This document shows positions 1-8,899 of a stretch of DNA of 64,000 bases, one piece after another. Every line of letters begins with the position of its first letter. The stretch's first letter is position 1. The position numbers and the translations under genes are program-made. Origin of the DNA: Trissonchulus latispiculum (Eukaryota; Nematoda; Enoplea; Enoplida; Ironidae); assembly GCA_030248195.1 (NCBI GenBank), contig JASAND010028005.1, positions 1-64,000 of the forward strand. Direction: 5' to 3'. The notes beneath the pieces are model-generated. The model ran no database searches. It was not told the origin of the DNA and was given only the letters and a program-made list of their open reading frames with translations.

Positions 1-1400
1 ATCCAAGCTTTCTTTTTGTGCCATGATAAAAAGAACATGTGCGATATGGTTCGACAGGTCTTAATGCTCCAGAAAATCCACCAAATGTGCGGTGACACCA
101 AATCTCACAACTTTGCATTGGGTTTTCTCGCAACTGCAGATGTTTTAGCTCAAACCAAGAAAATGTCCCTTCGCAATAGTGCGAATTTTTATCGTGCCAA
201 AAATCACGTGAATCTGTTAGGTAGGTGATTCCTTTTGGGCACATATTGTTGGTTGACGGTTCAAATCAAGACGAAATTTGACGAAACTTTCCAAAATGAG
301 TTCTTTTAGCATTCTAACACACTCCTCGCAATCCCGTTTCAAAAATTCGACGTCTCCTCTTAGGGTGGTTTTCGTCGAGTTTTGACAGCTAAACAGCAGC
401 TGCACAACTATGATTATACTTATTCGAAAGATCTTCTTGAGCTCTACATGTTTGCTTTTTGAAGCACCTTTCTAGCTGTTCGCTATCGTTATATATAGCC
501 GATATTCTTATTTTGTTTTATTCAAAAACTTGTCATTTTTGCAGAAACCAAATAATCCGCCATTTCTTGAGCTACACAAGCCGTAAGATTACACCACGGG
601 TGTCAATTTGAAGGTCTCGTCGAGGCCGACTATTCGTAACATCTAACATCACCTCACATCTAACGTGACATCTTCTAACTGCTATCCCGTACGCTGTTAT
701 CATAAAAAATGTAGTTTTTGTAAAAACTTGTGCAGACTTTTTCTAGCGATTGTGGAGCATTTACTATGCAAGTTAGAGGGTTGCCACTGACTAGACGTGC
801 TTTACACGAAAATACCCGGGGACCCTTTTTAGTTGCCACGATTGCTGCTTTCTAGCTTAAGTGATCGCTTGCCAAAGTTGGGAAAAGTAGGCAAAATCCA
901 GGTTGCGCATACATTTTAGCTAATTTCTCTATAGCGAAGAGCGGTTTCATAATCATTAAAAAGGGTCCCCAGCTATTTGATAGTGGAATCGAATGATGTG
1001 GCCGACGCCTCACGAAAAAATTACTTTTGTCTGCAAAAAATCTGGAAAATTAAATTACATCGACAATTACATCGTAAAATAATTTCCGAGAACTAAAGTT
1101 AGGTTCACTGCATTCATTTGTAAGAGAGACGTTAAGCTGCATTGTGATATAAATATATGATATATGCTTCTTAACTCCAAGGAATGGACGAATAAAAAGG
1201 GTTCAAAGTTGATGTCTCCAAAAGGAATCACCACCTTAAATAAAGTTTATTGTATTTATATCAGTAAACAGATTTCACTTAGCAATTTGAAATTTGTTGA
1301 AATTATTACCAATCTAATTATCAATCGACCGCGTGAACAGTTTTAAATTGTGAAAATATGAATTATTATTTGCCCGCTTTTGAAGTGAAGTAAGTTAAAT
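1..1400. other. Gene-free AT-rich stretch
   Basis: I see no convincing coding exon, splice pair or terminal repeat here. Open frames are short, low in complexity and not supported by splice signals. It could be intron or intergenic DNA downstream of minus-strand gene A, whose last visible exon ends at 9111. Confidence 0.5.
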
Positions 1401-1409
1401 TCAAAGGAC

Positions 1410-2210
1410 GCTGGCAATGAAAGCAACTGGCGGCAAAACAACACTTCAAGAAACGACGTTTAATTGCAAAGCGGTTGGTCAGACCAAAGCATCTTCGTAA
1501 ACGGCGGCTGGATTCTGAAGAGTATTTAGCAAAGCGACCTACTACTGAACACCAATTCTACACAAGTCATCAACCTAAATGGATCGGTGAGCACCAAGTT
1601 GAAGAAAAGCGTGTCAAGTCAAAAGGAGGTTCTTTGATGAAGCGTGCAAAGATTCTCAATTTTGCAAAACGTAAACGAAAGGACGACTAGCCAAAACGTC
1701 ATGAGCCCAAGTCTAAAAGATTTAGATAGATACAACTTTGAGTGGTCTCTATTACACTCCTGGTCTACCTACAGCATATTCAGGATCTCGTCTCACCAAA
1801 GCAGTCATAGCTTGGCTACTTCCTCAAGATCCAAAACACACTTCACAAGCAGGAAAAAAAGAAGCTAAGCATCGAACCTAAGTCTATGTTCCTGGAATTG
1901 ATGCACAATGGCTGCTGACCTATGTGATACGAGTAATATAGCTAAATACAACGATAGATTTCGCTACATGTTGATAGTGATTGATGTGTTTTCCAAGTAT
2001 GCCTGGGCCGGCCAAGCCAGTTAAAACAAAGGGTGGAAAAGATGTTACTGAATGCTTCCAGAAGATTCTCATCGGAACTATTCGAAGCCCTGAAAAGTTC
2101 TGGATAGTAACCATTGCTTTCGTCACCTGACATTAGCATGTATTTGGGAATCTCCAAGGTTCTTGCCACAACTAAGTATCTTGTACAGCAATGAAGGCAT
2201 TTGCTTTGAC
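1410..2210 (+). pseudogene. Decayed Polinton/adintovirus-type integrase
   Basis: Three pieces in order resemble the integrase of Polintons (Mavericks) and adintoviruses. A very basic, nuclear-localisation-like stretch lies at about 1415-1690. A region at about 1736-1850 reads GLYYTPGLPTAYSG and matches the family's 'GxYYdP' N-terminal part. A core segment at about 1908-2010 contains AADLCDTSNIAKYND and VIDVFSKYAWA, the surroundings of the first catalytic Asp. After a frame break, KGGKDVTECFQKIL and then SPEKFW continue the family pattern to about 2105. Stops and frame changes separate the pieces, and the second and third acidic residues are not in a continuous frame, so it is dead. No capsid or polymerase gene adjoins it. 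The LTR retrotransposon begins 250 bp downstream. A retrotransposon integrase is less likely, because the YRYMLIVIDVFSKYAW-type core with this N-terminal part is typical of Polintons. Confidence 0.72.
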
Positions 2211-2400
2211 CAAAAACTTACCCCAGTAAAGTTGTATTTAAGGTAGAAAAGTAGATTAACGAAACTGGTATAAACTGTTTATATTGTAGCAGTGTGCTGA
2301 TGTTGGGAGCAAGTCGAAGGCGGTACAAAATTTTAAATTAACTTAAATAGTGTAGTATATTAATGGGTGAGGAAGCGCCACCAAAGCAACTGAGCTTTCA

Positions 2401-2401
<1 letters not shown>

Positions 2402-2463
<62 letters not shown>
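2402..2463. repeat. (ATT)n microsatellite
   Basis: About 20 uninterrupted ATT/TTA triplets end exactly where the 5' LTR begins (TGTGAGG). The retrotransposon therefore inserted into or beside a simple repeat, which makes its target-site duplication unreadable on this side. Confidence 0.95.
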
Positions 2464-2464
<1 letters not shown>

Positions 2465-2917
2465 GTGAGGCCCTAAAAGTTGTTGCAAAGGTTTTTATTG
2501 CTATTCCTTTTCGTTGTTAAGTGGTTCAATTTTTGAAGTTGTTTTATGACGTTTTGACTAGTGGCCTTAAGTGTAGACGTATCATTTTGTGTTACTTCGT
2601 TTAATTCTGTGAACCTGAGCTTAATTCTAGATTGCTTTTCTTGTGGTTACGTTGCTGCACTCTGTCTCTATTTTATTGTAGAGACTTATGGCAGCACTTC
2701 CCCGAATTGCCTGAGCAGTTCTTTTATTTCGTGCTACACTTTGTCACCTTGTTAGCCACACTCTCAATGTCAAAAGTTTAGCTCATACTTCAATTTTGTT
2801 TCCATCTTGTTCGGTCGGGTCTTCAGGAATGCTCTCGCCTAATTAAAGTTTTCGTCAATGTTTGCTTAATGTTGGCCCTGAGGCCTCTAGTGTAAATTTG
2901 TTATTCAAACAGTACCT
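2464..2917 (+). repeat. 5' LTR (portion shared with the 3' LTR)
   Basis: This begins with TGTGAGGCCCTAAAAG and is collinear with 7881-8335, with only scattered substitutions. The shared part ends at ACCTC. The true LTR may run further: an AATAAA lies near 2972, and the 3' copy seems cut short. No primer-binding site was identified with confidence. Confidence 0.85.
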
Positions 2918-3041
2918 CGGGTGCGCGCTCTTTTTGTTCGCTCTTGTTTTTATTAACAAGTCAATTAACTTCAATAAAATGGTTGCTTATTTAAGCGCTA
3001 ATAATACTCTTCTCGTAGGTTTTCCAGTAATTACAAATGGC

Positions 3042-3094
3042 GCTGCGAGTAGGGTAGGAGAGGGTTCTACTCCTACCCTGTCTGCGCTCGCAGC
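3042..3094 (+). other. Strong stem-loop in the retroelement 5' region
   Basis: GCTGCGAG (3042-3049) pairs with CTCGCAGC (3087-3094). Inside it AGGGTAGGAG (3051-3060) pairs perfectly with CTCCTACCCT (3070-3079) around a 9-nt loop. The two-tier stem could act in the element's RNA, for example in packaging, dimerisation or pausing; the function is inference. Confidence 0.6.
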
Positions 3095-3146
3095 ATAGGC
3101 CATCATTTATTTTTTCCGCTTTTGTTTTTGTACATTTTTTCGTTTT

Positions 3147-3330
3147 TCTGCCACGGACTTAGCAGGTGTTTTTGTGTGTTGATTCGCCACGGATGCGGCC
3201 TAGGAGTTTCTGCCACGGACTTGGCAGACACTAATTTTTTAGGTCTAGTTTTTAGCCTATTGGCTAGTTTGGGTTTTGTCTGCCACGGATTTTGGCAGTA
3301 GGGTTCATTTTTACAGCCACGGAATTGACT
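3147..3330 (+). repeat. Five spaced GCCACGG hairpin repeats in the element leader
   Basis: The motif TCTGCCACGGACTTGGCAGA recurs at 3147-3165, 3183-3200, 3209-3228, 3279-3300 and 3314-3330 with variation. Most copies are imperfect palindromes in which CTGCCA pairs with TGGCAG around a CGGACT-like loop. They lie between the LTR and gag, so they would be a row of small hairpins in the RNA leader. Confidence 0.6.
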
Positions 3331-3542
3331 CTAAGTCTGGGTTTTGGCTTTAACTTTTTGTTGTGTGTAGTTGCTGGTTTATTATATTGTGTATGTTTAA
3401 GGCTTGAGCCTGACCAGCAACTACTAAATTTTATCACGTGATAGCAACTGGGTATAGTTGTTGTTTTGTTGTTGTCGTTGAAATAATTTTGATAATTTTG
3501 TTTTTGTGTGATTGTTCTTGGTGAAGCAAGACGTTTTAGTGT

Positions 3543-4457
3543 ATGTCCACTCCGGCTTCTGGACCAAGTGAACGACAACAGAGAGCGGACCGAAGAAATT
3601 CACAGCGAGAAATGTAGGTCCTGGTAACTCAACAGCAGAATGCCATAAGGCAGCTACAGCAGCGCGTGGAAGCGCTTCAGAACTCGACTCATCAGAGGCT
3701 GGAAAGCCTTCAGACTTCCTCATCAAGGCATGTACCCATTGTTTTGGAGCCGTTCGCTGGCCGGTTGGGCGAGGACTTCTCAGAATTCATGGTTATATTT
3801 GAACTTTTGGCCCAAGCCAGCTCCTGGAATGAAGACAAGATGGCCAAGACTCTGCCTGCCTACTTGCGAGAAGGCGGCTTGGAGGCGTACCAGGGCCTGA
3901 GCCCTGAGGAAAAGCGCAGCTATCCTGCACTAAAAAGCAAGTTGACTCAGATTTTACAGCCAGCAGAGTTAGCCAAATTCAGAAGCGCGGAGCTGCATCG
4001 ACGGAGGCAATTAACTGGAGAAACCGCATCAGACTTTGCCTCTGCCATTCAGAAACTGGTGAGGAGTGCCTATCCTAGCATAGGATTGGAGGCACAGAAA
4101 CAACTGATGAAAGATTTTTTCGTCAGTAATCTGCTAAGTTATATACAGCAATTGGTTCTGATTTCGGACCCGGAAACTTTTGAAAAAGCTGTTGAGCTTG
4201 CAAAGCGCCATGAGGTGAACTTATTGCTCACTGGACAGCAGACGGTTTCACAGGTGAAAGGATTTGACGCACGTCTGCACACCTCTTATCTGAATAAAGA
4301 AGATACTAACAGTCCATACAGGAATGTGGAAATTCCTGGATTTGGTTCAAAGCCTGACTCGACGGAACTGGTAAAATGGTTCAGGATCTATCTAATGAAC
4401 TCTCACAACTCAAGACTCAGATGGTACCACACAAAGCGGCCGGTGCAGGTAAGTTGA
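3543..4457 (+). pseudogene. gag: gag (capsid) of the LTR retrotransposon
   Basis: The product is a Retrotrans_gag-type capsid protein. From the ATG at 3543, a frame with a Gln-rich coiled-coil-like N-terminus leads into the capsid core (VLEPFAGRLGEDFSEFM, then FRSAELHRRRQLTGETASDF and the VELAKRHE end helix). I chose the ATG at 3543 because the same frame is coding-like from there. An in-frame TAG at 3615-3617 directly follows a second ATG (3612), so this copy would need readthrough or restart. The frame is lost again near 4370, after which the family-like sequence continues in another frame. It would assemble the cytoplasmic particle that carries the element RNA. Confidence 0.82.
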
Positions 4458-5068
4458 TAGCACAACCTATCTTGATAGCACAACCTATCAATGTGAGCAC
4501 GCCTCAAGGGAATGATCCCACGGATAGAAAACAAATTTGACGCGTGAAGTTGAGTCTCTGAAGCATGCCAACAGAGGAGCTAGTAGAAGCTCGAACTGGA
4601 ATCAGCGGCCCAGAGACCAGCCTAATTCTGGCTCCAGAAGAGTAGACTCATATGCGACAACTGTAAACGCCCTGGTCATATCCGATGCAACGGATGGACA
4701 ACTCGAGAACAATGAAACAGAAACACGGTTAGTTCCAGTTTTATGCCTAACCAAGCGAATGATCGCTCGCGGCCGCCGATAACTCGAACTAATGCTGGCA
4801 TGGAGGACGATTATTTTTACCAGCCTGAGCACGAAACAACTGTCTGGAAATACGAACAACCCTCTGGTTTCCAAGGCTCCTCCACTTCATTCGGACAGGA
4901 AGATGAAGTAAGTAATTTTCAGTATTGTAATATGTTAACTTCTGTTTCTAGTTTCAGGTCTCCAGATAATTTAATTAATATGTCAGCACTTCATTGCCCG
5001 GGTTCTGGTAGTAATGCTGGTGCTGCCAGTGCGATAGCACCAGAACTGGCGTTCTGCTGTCCATCTTA
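4458..5068 (+). pseudogene. Nucleocapsid remnant and gag-NADAR linker
   Basis: One frame contains CDNCKRPGHIRC (4653-4688), a CCHC zinc knuckle with the last spacing shortened by two residues from the usual CX2CX4HX4C. It follows an Arg/Asn/Ser-rich RNA-binding-like stretch. The rest, up to the NADAR segment, is low in complexity and frame-broken, and I see no DTG/DSG aspartic protease motif. This is the region where protease and RT would normally follow. Confidence 0.6.
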
Positions 5069-5701
5069 GTGCAAGCAGAAAAACCTTCGTCACCGAAGCT
5101 CGGGCCAGAGAAGCCAAAGAGGAGTGTGGATTTCCGGAAGTTGGCTATTGTTATGACTGCAAACAAAGTATGGCCTGCTCAAAGGGAACCGGTCTCCCCT
5201 GAGGGAATGATCCATGGAAGCATCTACTTGTTTGGAGGAAAGTACGACGAGTTGTCAAATCTCTACAAAGCTCCTCTGAGAGAATACGAGATTGTTTATT
5301 GTTGCTCCATGCAACTCTATGCCAAACGGAAAGCGGAATTCTACCGGGAATGGAAACGATCTGCCTGTATTATGCGTGAGCATAATTCGCTGAAGATTGC
5401 CAAGCTAGCCGATACATGTCCATCTCCTGATGGTTTTGACTGGCAGTGGAAGACGGACGTTGCGACGTGGTATGCCTTGTGGGATGCTAACTGCTTAAAG
5501 TTTTCCCAAAACGAAAAACGAGCATCTGCTGGACAAGTTGTTGGCAACAGAAGGAAAACTAGCTGCAACTGCAACCCAAGCGACCAATTTTGGGGAATTG
5601 GTCTCCGTAAAATGGATGCCCGTTGCCGGATGAAAGAGCTTTGGCAAGGACAAAATCATTTTGGCAATCTCCTTGTACAGCTTCGAAACTGGAATGGCTA
5701 A
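5069..5701 (+). CDS. NADAR-domain protein segment inside the retrotransposon
   Basis: NADAR (YbiA-like) domains act on ADP-ribose and NAD-derived or nucleotide substrates; several are glycosidases. The start of this frame is not fixed by the sequence, and the first 50 residues are a basic Pro/Lys-rich linker. The domain spans about residues 52-208. The N-terminal block is YLFGGKYDELSNLY, then a KAEFY helix with a KIAKLA element, then LWDANCLKFSQN. The C-terminal block is DQFWGIGL followed by WQGQNHFGNLL. Between about 5515 and 5570 the family-like reading (with a LLATEGKL core) lies in a different frame, so two compensating indels have scrambled about 15 residues. NADAR lies directly between nucleocapsid remnant and integrase linker, where PR-RT-RNase H should be. 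I know of no standard Ty3/gypsy element built this way. Confidence 0.75.
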   Translation: MQAEKPSSPKLGPEKPKRSVDFRKLAIVMTANKVWPAQREPVSPEGMIHGSIYLFGGKYDELSNLYKAPLREYEIVYCCSMQLYAKRKAEFYREWKRSACIMREHNSLKIAKLADTCPSPDGFDWQWKTDVATWYALWDANCLKFSQNEKRASAGQVVGNRRKTSCNCNPSDQFWGIGLRKMDARCRMKELWQGQNHFGNLLVQLRNWNG

Positions 5702-6826
5702 TGTGCTTCAGCCAGTGGTTGAATGCCCTCAGCACAAGGACATAGCCAACGAGAGCCTGTCGGAACGACAGCACGCTGACGAACAGTTGGCCTCTTTGAT
5801 CCGTTTTCTCAAGGTTGGATCTCTGCCATCCAACGATGAAACTCTGAGTACCAAGTTTTAACGTCATGCGCGAAGATACATCCTCAAGAACGACAGTCTG
5901 ATGTACAGAGGAGATGGTGATGAAAAAGTTGTTGTCCCTGAGGACTTAAACAAGGAACTGATGGAAGCGTATCATGATGATCTTTTTGGAGGTCATCTTG
6001 GATACAAGAAGTCTTTGGACAATCTTCGGCTGAAGTACGTTTGGGTTAATATGGCGAAAGATGTTGAAGAGTGGTGTAAGAGTTGTCAGGCTTGTCTAAC
6101 CAAGAAGGGTCCACAGCGCAACCTGAAAGTGTGTTGGTGTTCATTGCTGTCAACGCTCCGTTTGAACAGGTGGCTGCTGATATCTTAGGACCTCTACCGA
6201 TGACGGAAAACAGAATGAAATACATAATCGTGTTCTCGGAGTACCTGACTAAATGGGTAGAAGCATTCGCCTTAGCCGACACCAAAAGTGAAACGCTTGC
6301 GCGTATCTTTGTCAATGAAATAGCGTGTCGGTATGGTGCTCCACAACAGTTGTTATCCGACAGAGGTACTTCGTTCCTATCGTCTATGATGCTGGAAGTG
6401 TGCCGACTCACTAATACCCGGAAGATTCAAACTACAGCCTATCACCCTCAATGTGATGGTCTGGTTGAGCGATTCAACAAAACCATCACCACGATGTTGT
6501 CAATGTATGTCCTCCAATCAACGTGATTGGGACGTATTTATACCGCTGGTCTTGATTGCGTACCGCACTAGCGTGCAGGCGAGTGCCCAAGCATCGCCAT
6601 TCTTTCTCCTTTATGGTCGTCATCCTCTGCTACCCATAGACGTGTCCCTTCAAATCGTCCCTCATAGCCAGCTTCTGTTGGAATGGTCTAATCTGGCCGA
6701 TAATCAGAACTATGCGGTGATTTTTCTAGAAACGCGCGAATATATGATGTCGACGGGGTGTTCCTTGCAACGTCTCGTCCGGAAACCAACTCAGGACCTT
6801 ACTGGGTGTAACCTCTATGGGGACCA
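5661..6826 (+). pseudogene. Ty3/gypsy-type integrase
   Basis: Order: an RNase H-integrase linker, in which an LIRFLKVGSLPSNDE-like motif precedes the usual 'y.l.dg.LyR' strand; the H2C2 zinc domain (AYHDDLFGGHLG ... WCKSCQAC, about 5962-6096); the DDE core with Asp in ADILGPLP, Asp in LLSDRGTSFLS and Glu in HPQCDGLVERFN; then the FIPLVLIAYRTS ... SPFFLLYGRHP end block. All three catalytic acidic residues are present, but frames change near 6120 and 6480 and there is an in-frame stop at about 5859. The protein would insert the cDNA into chromosomal DNA. Sequence past 6720 is degenerate and is interrupted by a MITE at 6828. Confidence 0.88.
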
Positions 6827-6827
6827 T

Positions 6828-6990
6828 ACGTTTGCTTGGGGGGGTTTCGGGGGAGGGGTTCACCCCCCAGACCTGAGCTCACCCCCCCCCAGAATCCGGA
6901 TTTTTCCGGTAAAAGACCGGAAAACTCCGGTCTTTCGGCGGCCTTCGGCCTCCCTTCACCCCCCCCCAGAACTTCCCCTCCTGCACATGT
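6828..6990. mobile_element. GC-hairpin MITE, copy 1
   Basis: A 163-bp element begins ACGTTTGCTTGGGG and ends CCCCTCCTGCACATGT, imperfect inverted ends. It contains the same core as the copy at 24160-24348: a CCGG-A/T-rich-CCGG hairpin and a second GGCGGCCTTCGGCC hairpin, framed by C and G runs. It sits inside the retrotransposon between integrase and SGNH segments, so it inserted later. No clear target duplication is seen. Confidence 0.75.
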
Positions 6991-7019
6991 AGGATGGGGA
7001 CGATGCGACGTTTGGTCTC

Positions 7020-7561
7020 AAACTTGCCCGGAATGTCGCCCGGCCACTACCCTCACCTGTCGTCAACTGTCCTGTGGTTTTTGTGGGCGACTCTAGGGCG
7101 CTTTGCTTCCGGAACGTTGCTCCGCTGCAGATGGGATTTGTGGCGTGTAGCGGTGTACTGCTGGAAGAAGTCCTCCTGTGTTTGCTGGACGATCTGATTC
7201 CTCCATTTGTCAACTGGGTCATCATTTTCGCAGGAATTAATAACATGCGGAAAGGTCATACTCCAGCGAGTGTGACCCTTGCTTTCATGGACCTGGTTGA
7301 CGTCGTGCTTCGGCGCTGGGCGCGTCATCATCAATACGCTGGTTCCTCGGGAAAATGCCACCGAGATGTCTGATATCGATCAGGTCAATTCGGATCTTAC
7401 CACCCAGGCTGTCCTAGAGGGATTGCATCTGTGCACCTACCCGACCCGGATCCGTCGTCTCCATGCCGAACAGCGCGTGCCGTATTTCCCGGACAATCTC
7501 CACCCCAGCCCTTTGGCCCGGCGCAATGGCTCCAGGAACTGCTCGACCTCACCACCTGAAC
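7020..7561 (+). pseudogene. SGNH/GDSL hydrolase-like domain at the 3' end of the retrotransposon
   Basis: The blocks of the SGNH-hydrolase fold appear in order. Block I is VVFVGDSRAL with the nucleophile Ser codon at 7092. Block III is IIFAGINNMRKG with Gly at 7233 and Asn at 7239. Block V is YFPDNLHPS with Asp at 7492 and His at 7501. The reading frame changes between block III and block V (about 7315-7330) and again before a stop at 7559-7561. Such domains are esterases or lipid/carbohydrate deacylases; esterase domains are known in ORF1 of some CR1-type retrotransposons, but not as a usual part of Ty3/gypsy elements. Its place after the integrase is that of an env-like or accessory gene. 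No signal peptide is visible. Confidence 0.66.
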
Positions 7562-7866
7562 TGACTAGCGATAGCTGCAGAAAATTTGACTACTTACTTT
7601 ATTTATCTTCATTTTCAATTATTTTATCTCATCTTATTCTCATTTAATCATCATTTAATCATCATTTATTCTAACATTTTCTTGCCTTATTTTCTTGCCT
7701 TATTGGACTCATTGATTAGTTTTACAGAGGTATGTTAATGTTATTATATCCTGAGATGTTAGCCTATATTGGACGGCCTGAGCCAATTGTTGCTTTTTTG
7801 TTGTACTGTATAATCGCCTGAGCGATCTGTGTCTTTTGTGTTTCGTCAGGAGACGATGCCTCTTCC

Positions 7867-7880
7867 GAAGGGGAGAGGTA
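7867..7880 (+). promoter_or_regulatory. Polypurine tract
   Basis: GAAGGGGAGAGGTA lies directly before the 3' LTR start TGTGAGG. This is the expected site of plus-strand cDNA priming and fixes the LTR boundary at 7881. Confidence 0.8.
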
Positions 7881-8335
7881 TGTGAGGCCCTAAAAGTTGT
7901 TGCAAAGGTTTTTATTGCTATTCCTTTTCGTTGTTAAGTGGTTCAATTTTTGAAGTTGTTTTATGATGTTTTGACTAGTGGCCTTAAGTGTAGACGTATC
8001 ATTTTGTGTTACTTCGTTTAATTCTGCGAACCTGAGCTTAATTCTAGATTGCTTTTCTTGCAGTTACGTTGCTGCACTCTTTCTCTATTTTATTGCTGAG
8101 ACTTATGGCAGCACTTCCCCGAATTGTCTGAGCAGTTCTTTTATTTCGTGCTACACTTTGTCACTTTGTTAGCCACACTCTCAATCTCAAAAGTTTAGCT
8201 CATGCTACAATTTTGTTTCCATCTTGTTTGGTCGGGTCTTCAGGAATGCTCTCGCCTAACTAAAGCTTTCGTCAATGTTTGCTTAATGTTGGCCCTGAGG
8301 CCTCTAGTGTGAATTTGTTATTCAAACAGCACCTC
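7881..8335 (+). repeat. 3' LTR, possibly truncated
   Basis: Collinear with 2464-2917. The match stops abruptly at ACCTC, after which the two flanks differ. Either the LTR ends near CAAACA (8328) or this copy has lost its 3' part. Substitutions between the two LTRs are few, so insertion is moderately old. Confidence 0.85.
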
Positions 8336-8484
8336 AGTAAAGCATTCCATCTAGATATTATGCGGTTGCGAAAGAGATTATTAACAACGGTCAGATTATT
8401 TTTTTGGAACACGCCATTTAAAAGCATGCCCGCTGGTGGTTCTCAACGAAGTCAGATGCTGATATGAGAATAATTTATTAAAGT

Positions 8485-8885
8485 CTATGTCAATGATATG
8501 TATAATTTCAAAAGCTGAACCAGATCTTTAAAATTTCTTGTAGATGCAAGTGTTTGCGTTTTAAGAAAACGACAACGCTCCTGATAGTTCAAATTAAACT
8601 CACTTAATAACGATCTGGTGAAATTTCTTTGCAATTTTTCGATAACGTCAATATCCTTAACTATTAAATAAGTATTCCAAACTTCTGAGGTAGTTTCCAA
8701 AATTGGTTTAACATAGGTGGTGAAGAGCTTAAATTTTATTACAGGATCTGCGATTACAAAACAATTTACAATCTGACTAGGTAAAGCAAAACGTTTCTTT
8801 GCAATTTTCGTACAGTGAGAGGAAAATTTTAAATCAGAATTTATTAGTAACTCCGAGATCGACGACTGAAGCCAGACTTTGAATT
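8485..8885 (-). pseudogene. CR1/jockey-like non-LTR retrotransposon, C-terminal RT fragment
   Basis: Read on the minus strand, about 130 codons match the end of a non-LTR reverse transcriptase. The order is a SDLKFSSHCTKIAKK-like region, then LFTTYVKPILETTSEVWN, then a LIVKDIDVIEKLQRNFTRSL motif. That 'yvrPiLEy.s.vWnPyl..dI..iEkvQrrfTr.l' pattern is characteristic of CR1 and related clades. The fragment ends at a stop at 8485. Upstream catalytic motifs are absent, so it is a 5'-truncated insertion. It lies directly downstream of the LTR element in opposite orientation. Confidence 0.85.
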
Positions 8886-8899
8886 TATTGACTTAGAAT

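Larger units (their letters stand above)
2464..8335 (+). mobile_element. LTR retrotransposon carrying NADAR and SGNH domains
   Basis: Two direct repeats starting TGTGAGGCCC (2464 and 7881) bound an internal region with gag, zinc knuckle, a NADAR domain, a Ty3/gypsy-type integrase and an SGNH-hydrolase-like domain. A polypurine tract abuts the 3' LTR. No aspartic protease, reverse transcriptase or RNase H motif is visible; the NADAR domain lies where they would be expected. Every coding segment has stops or frameshifts, so the copy is inactive. A short MITE is inserted after the integrase. The repeats can be matched for about 455 bp; the 3' one stops matching at 8335 and may be truncated. No target-site duplication was found. 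It could be a non-autonomous element or an internally deleted copy of a larger one. Confidence 0.88.

Noticed and set aside
2862..3098. Open frame spanning the LTR and leader
   Set aside because: Low-complexity translation that runs through the stem-loop at 3042-3094; no gag-like content.
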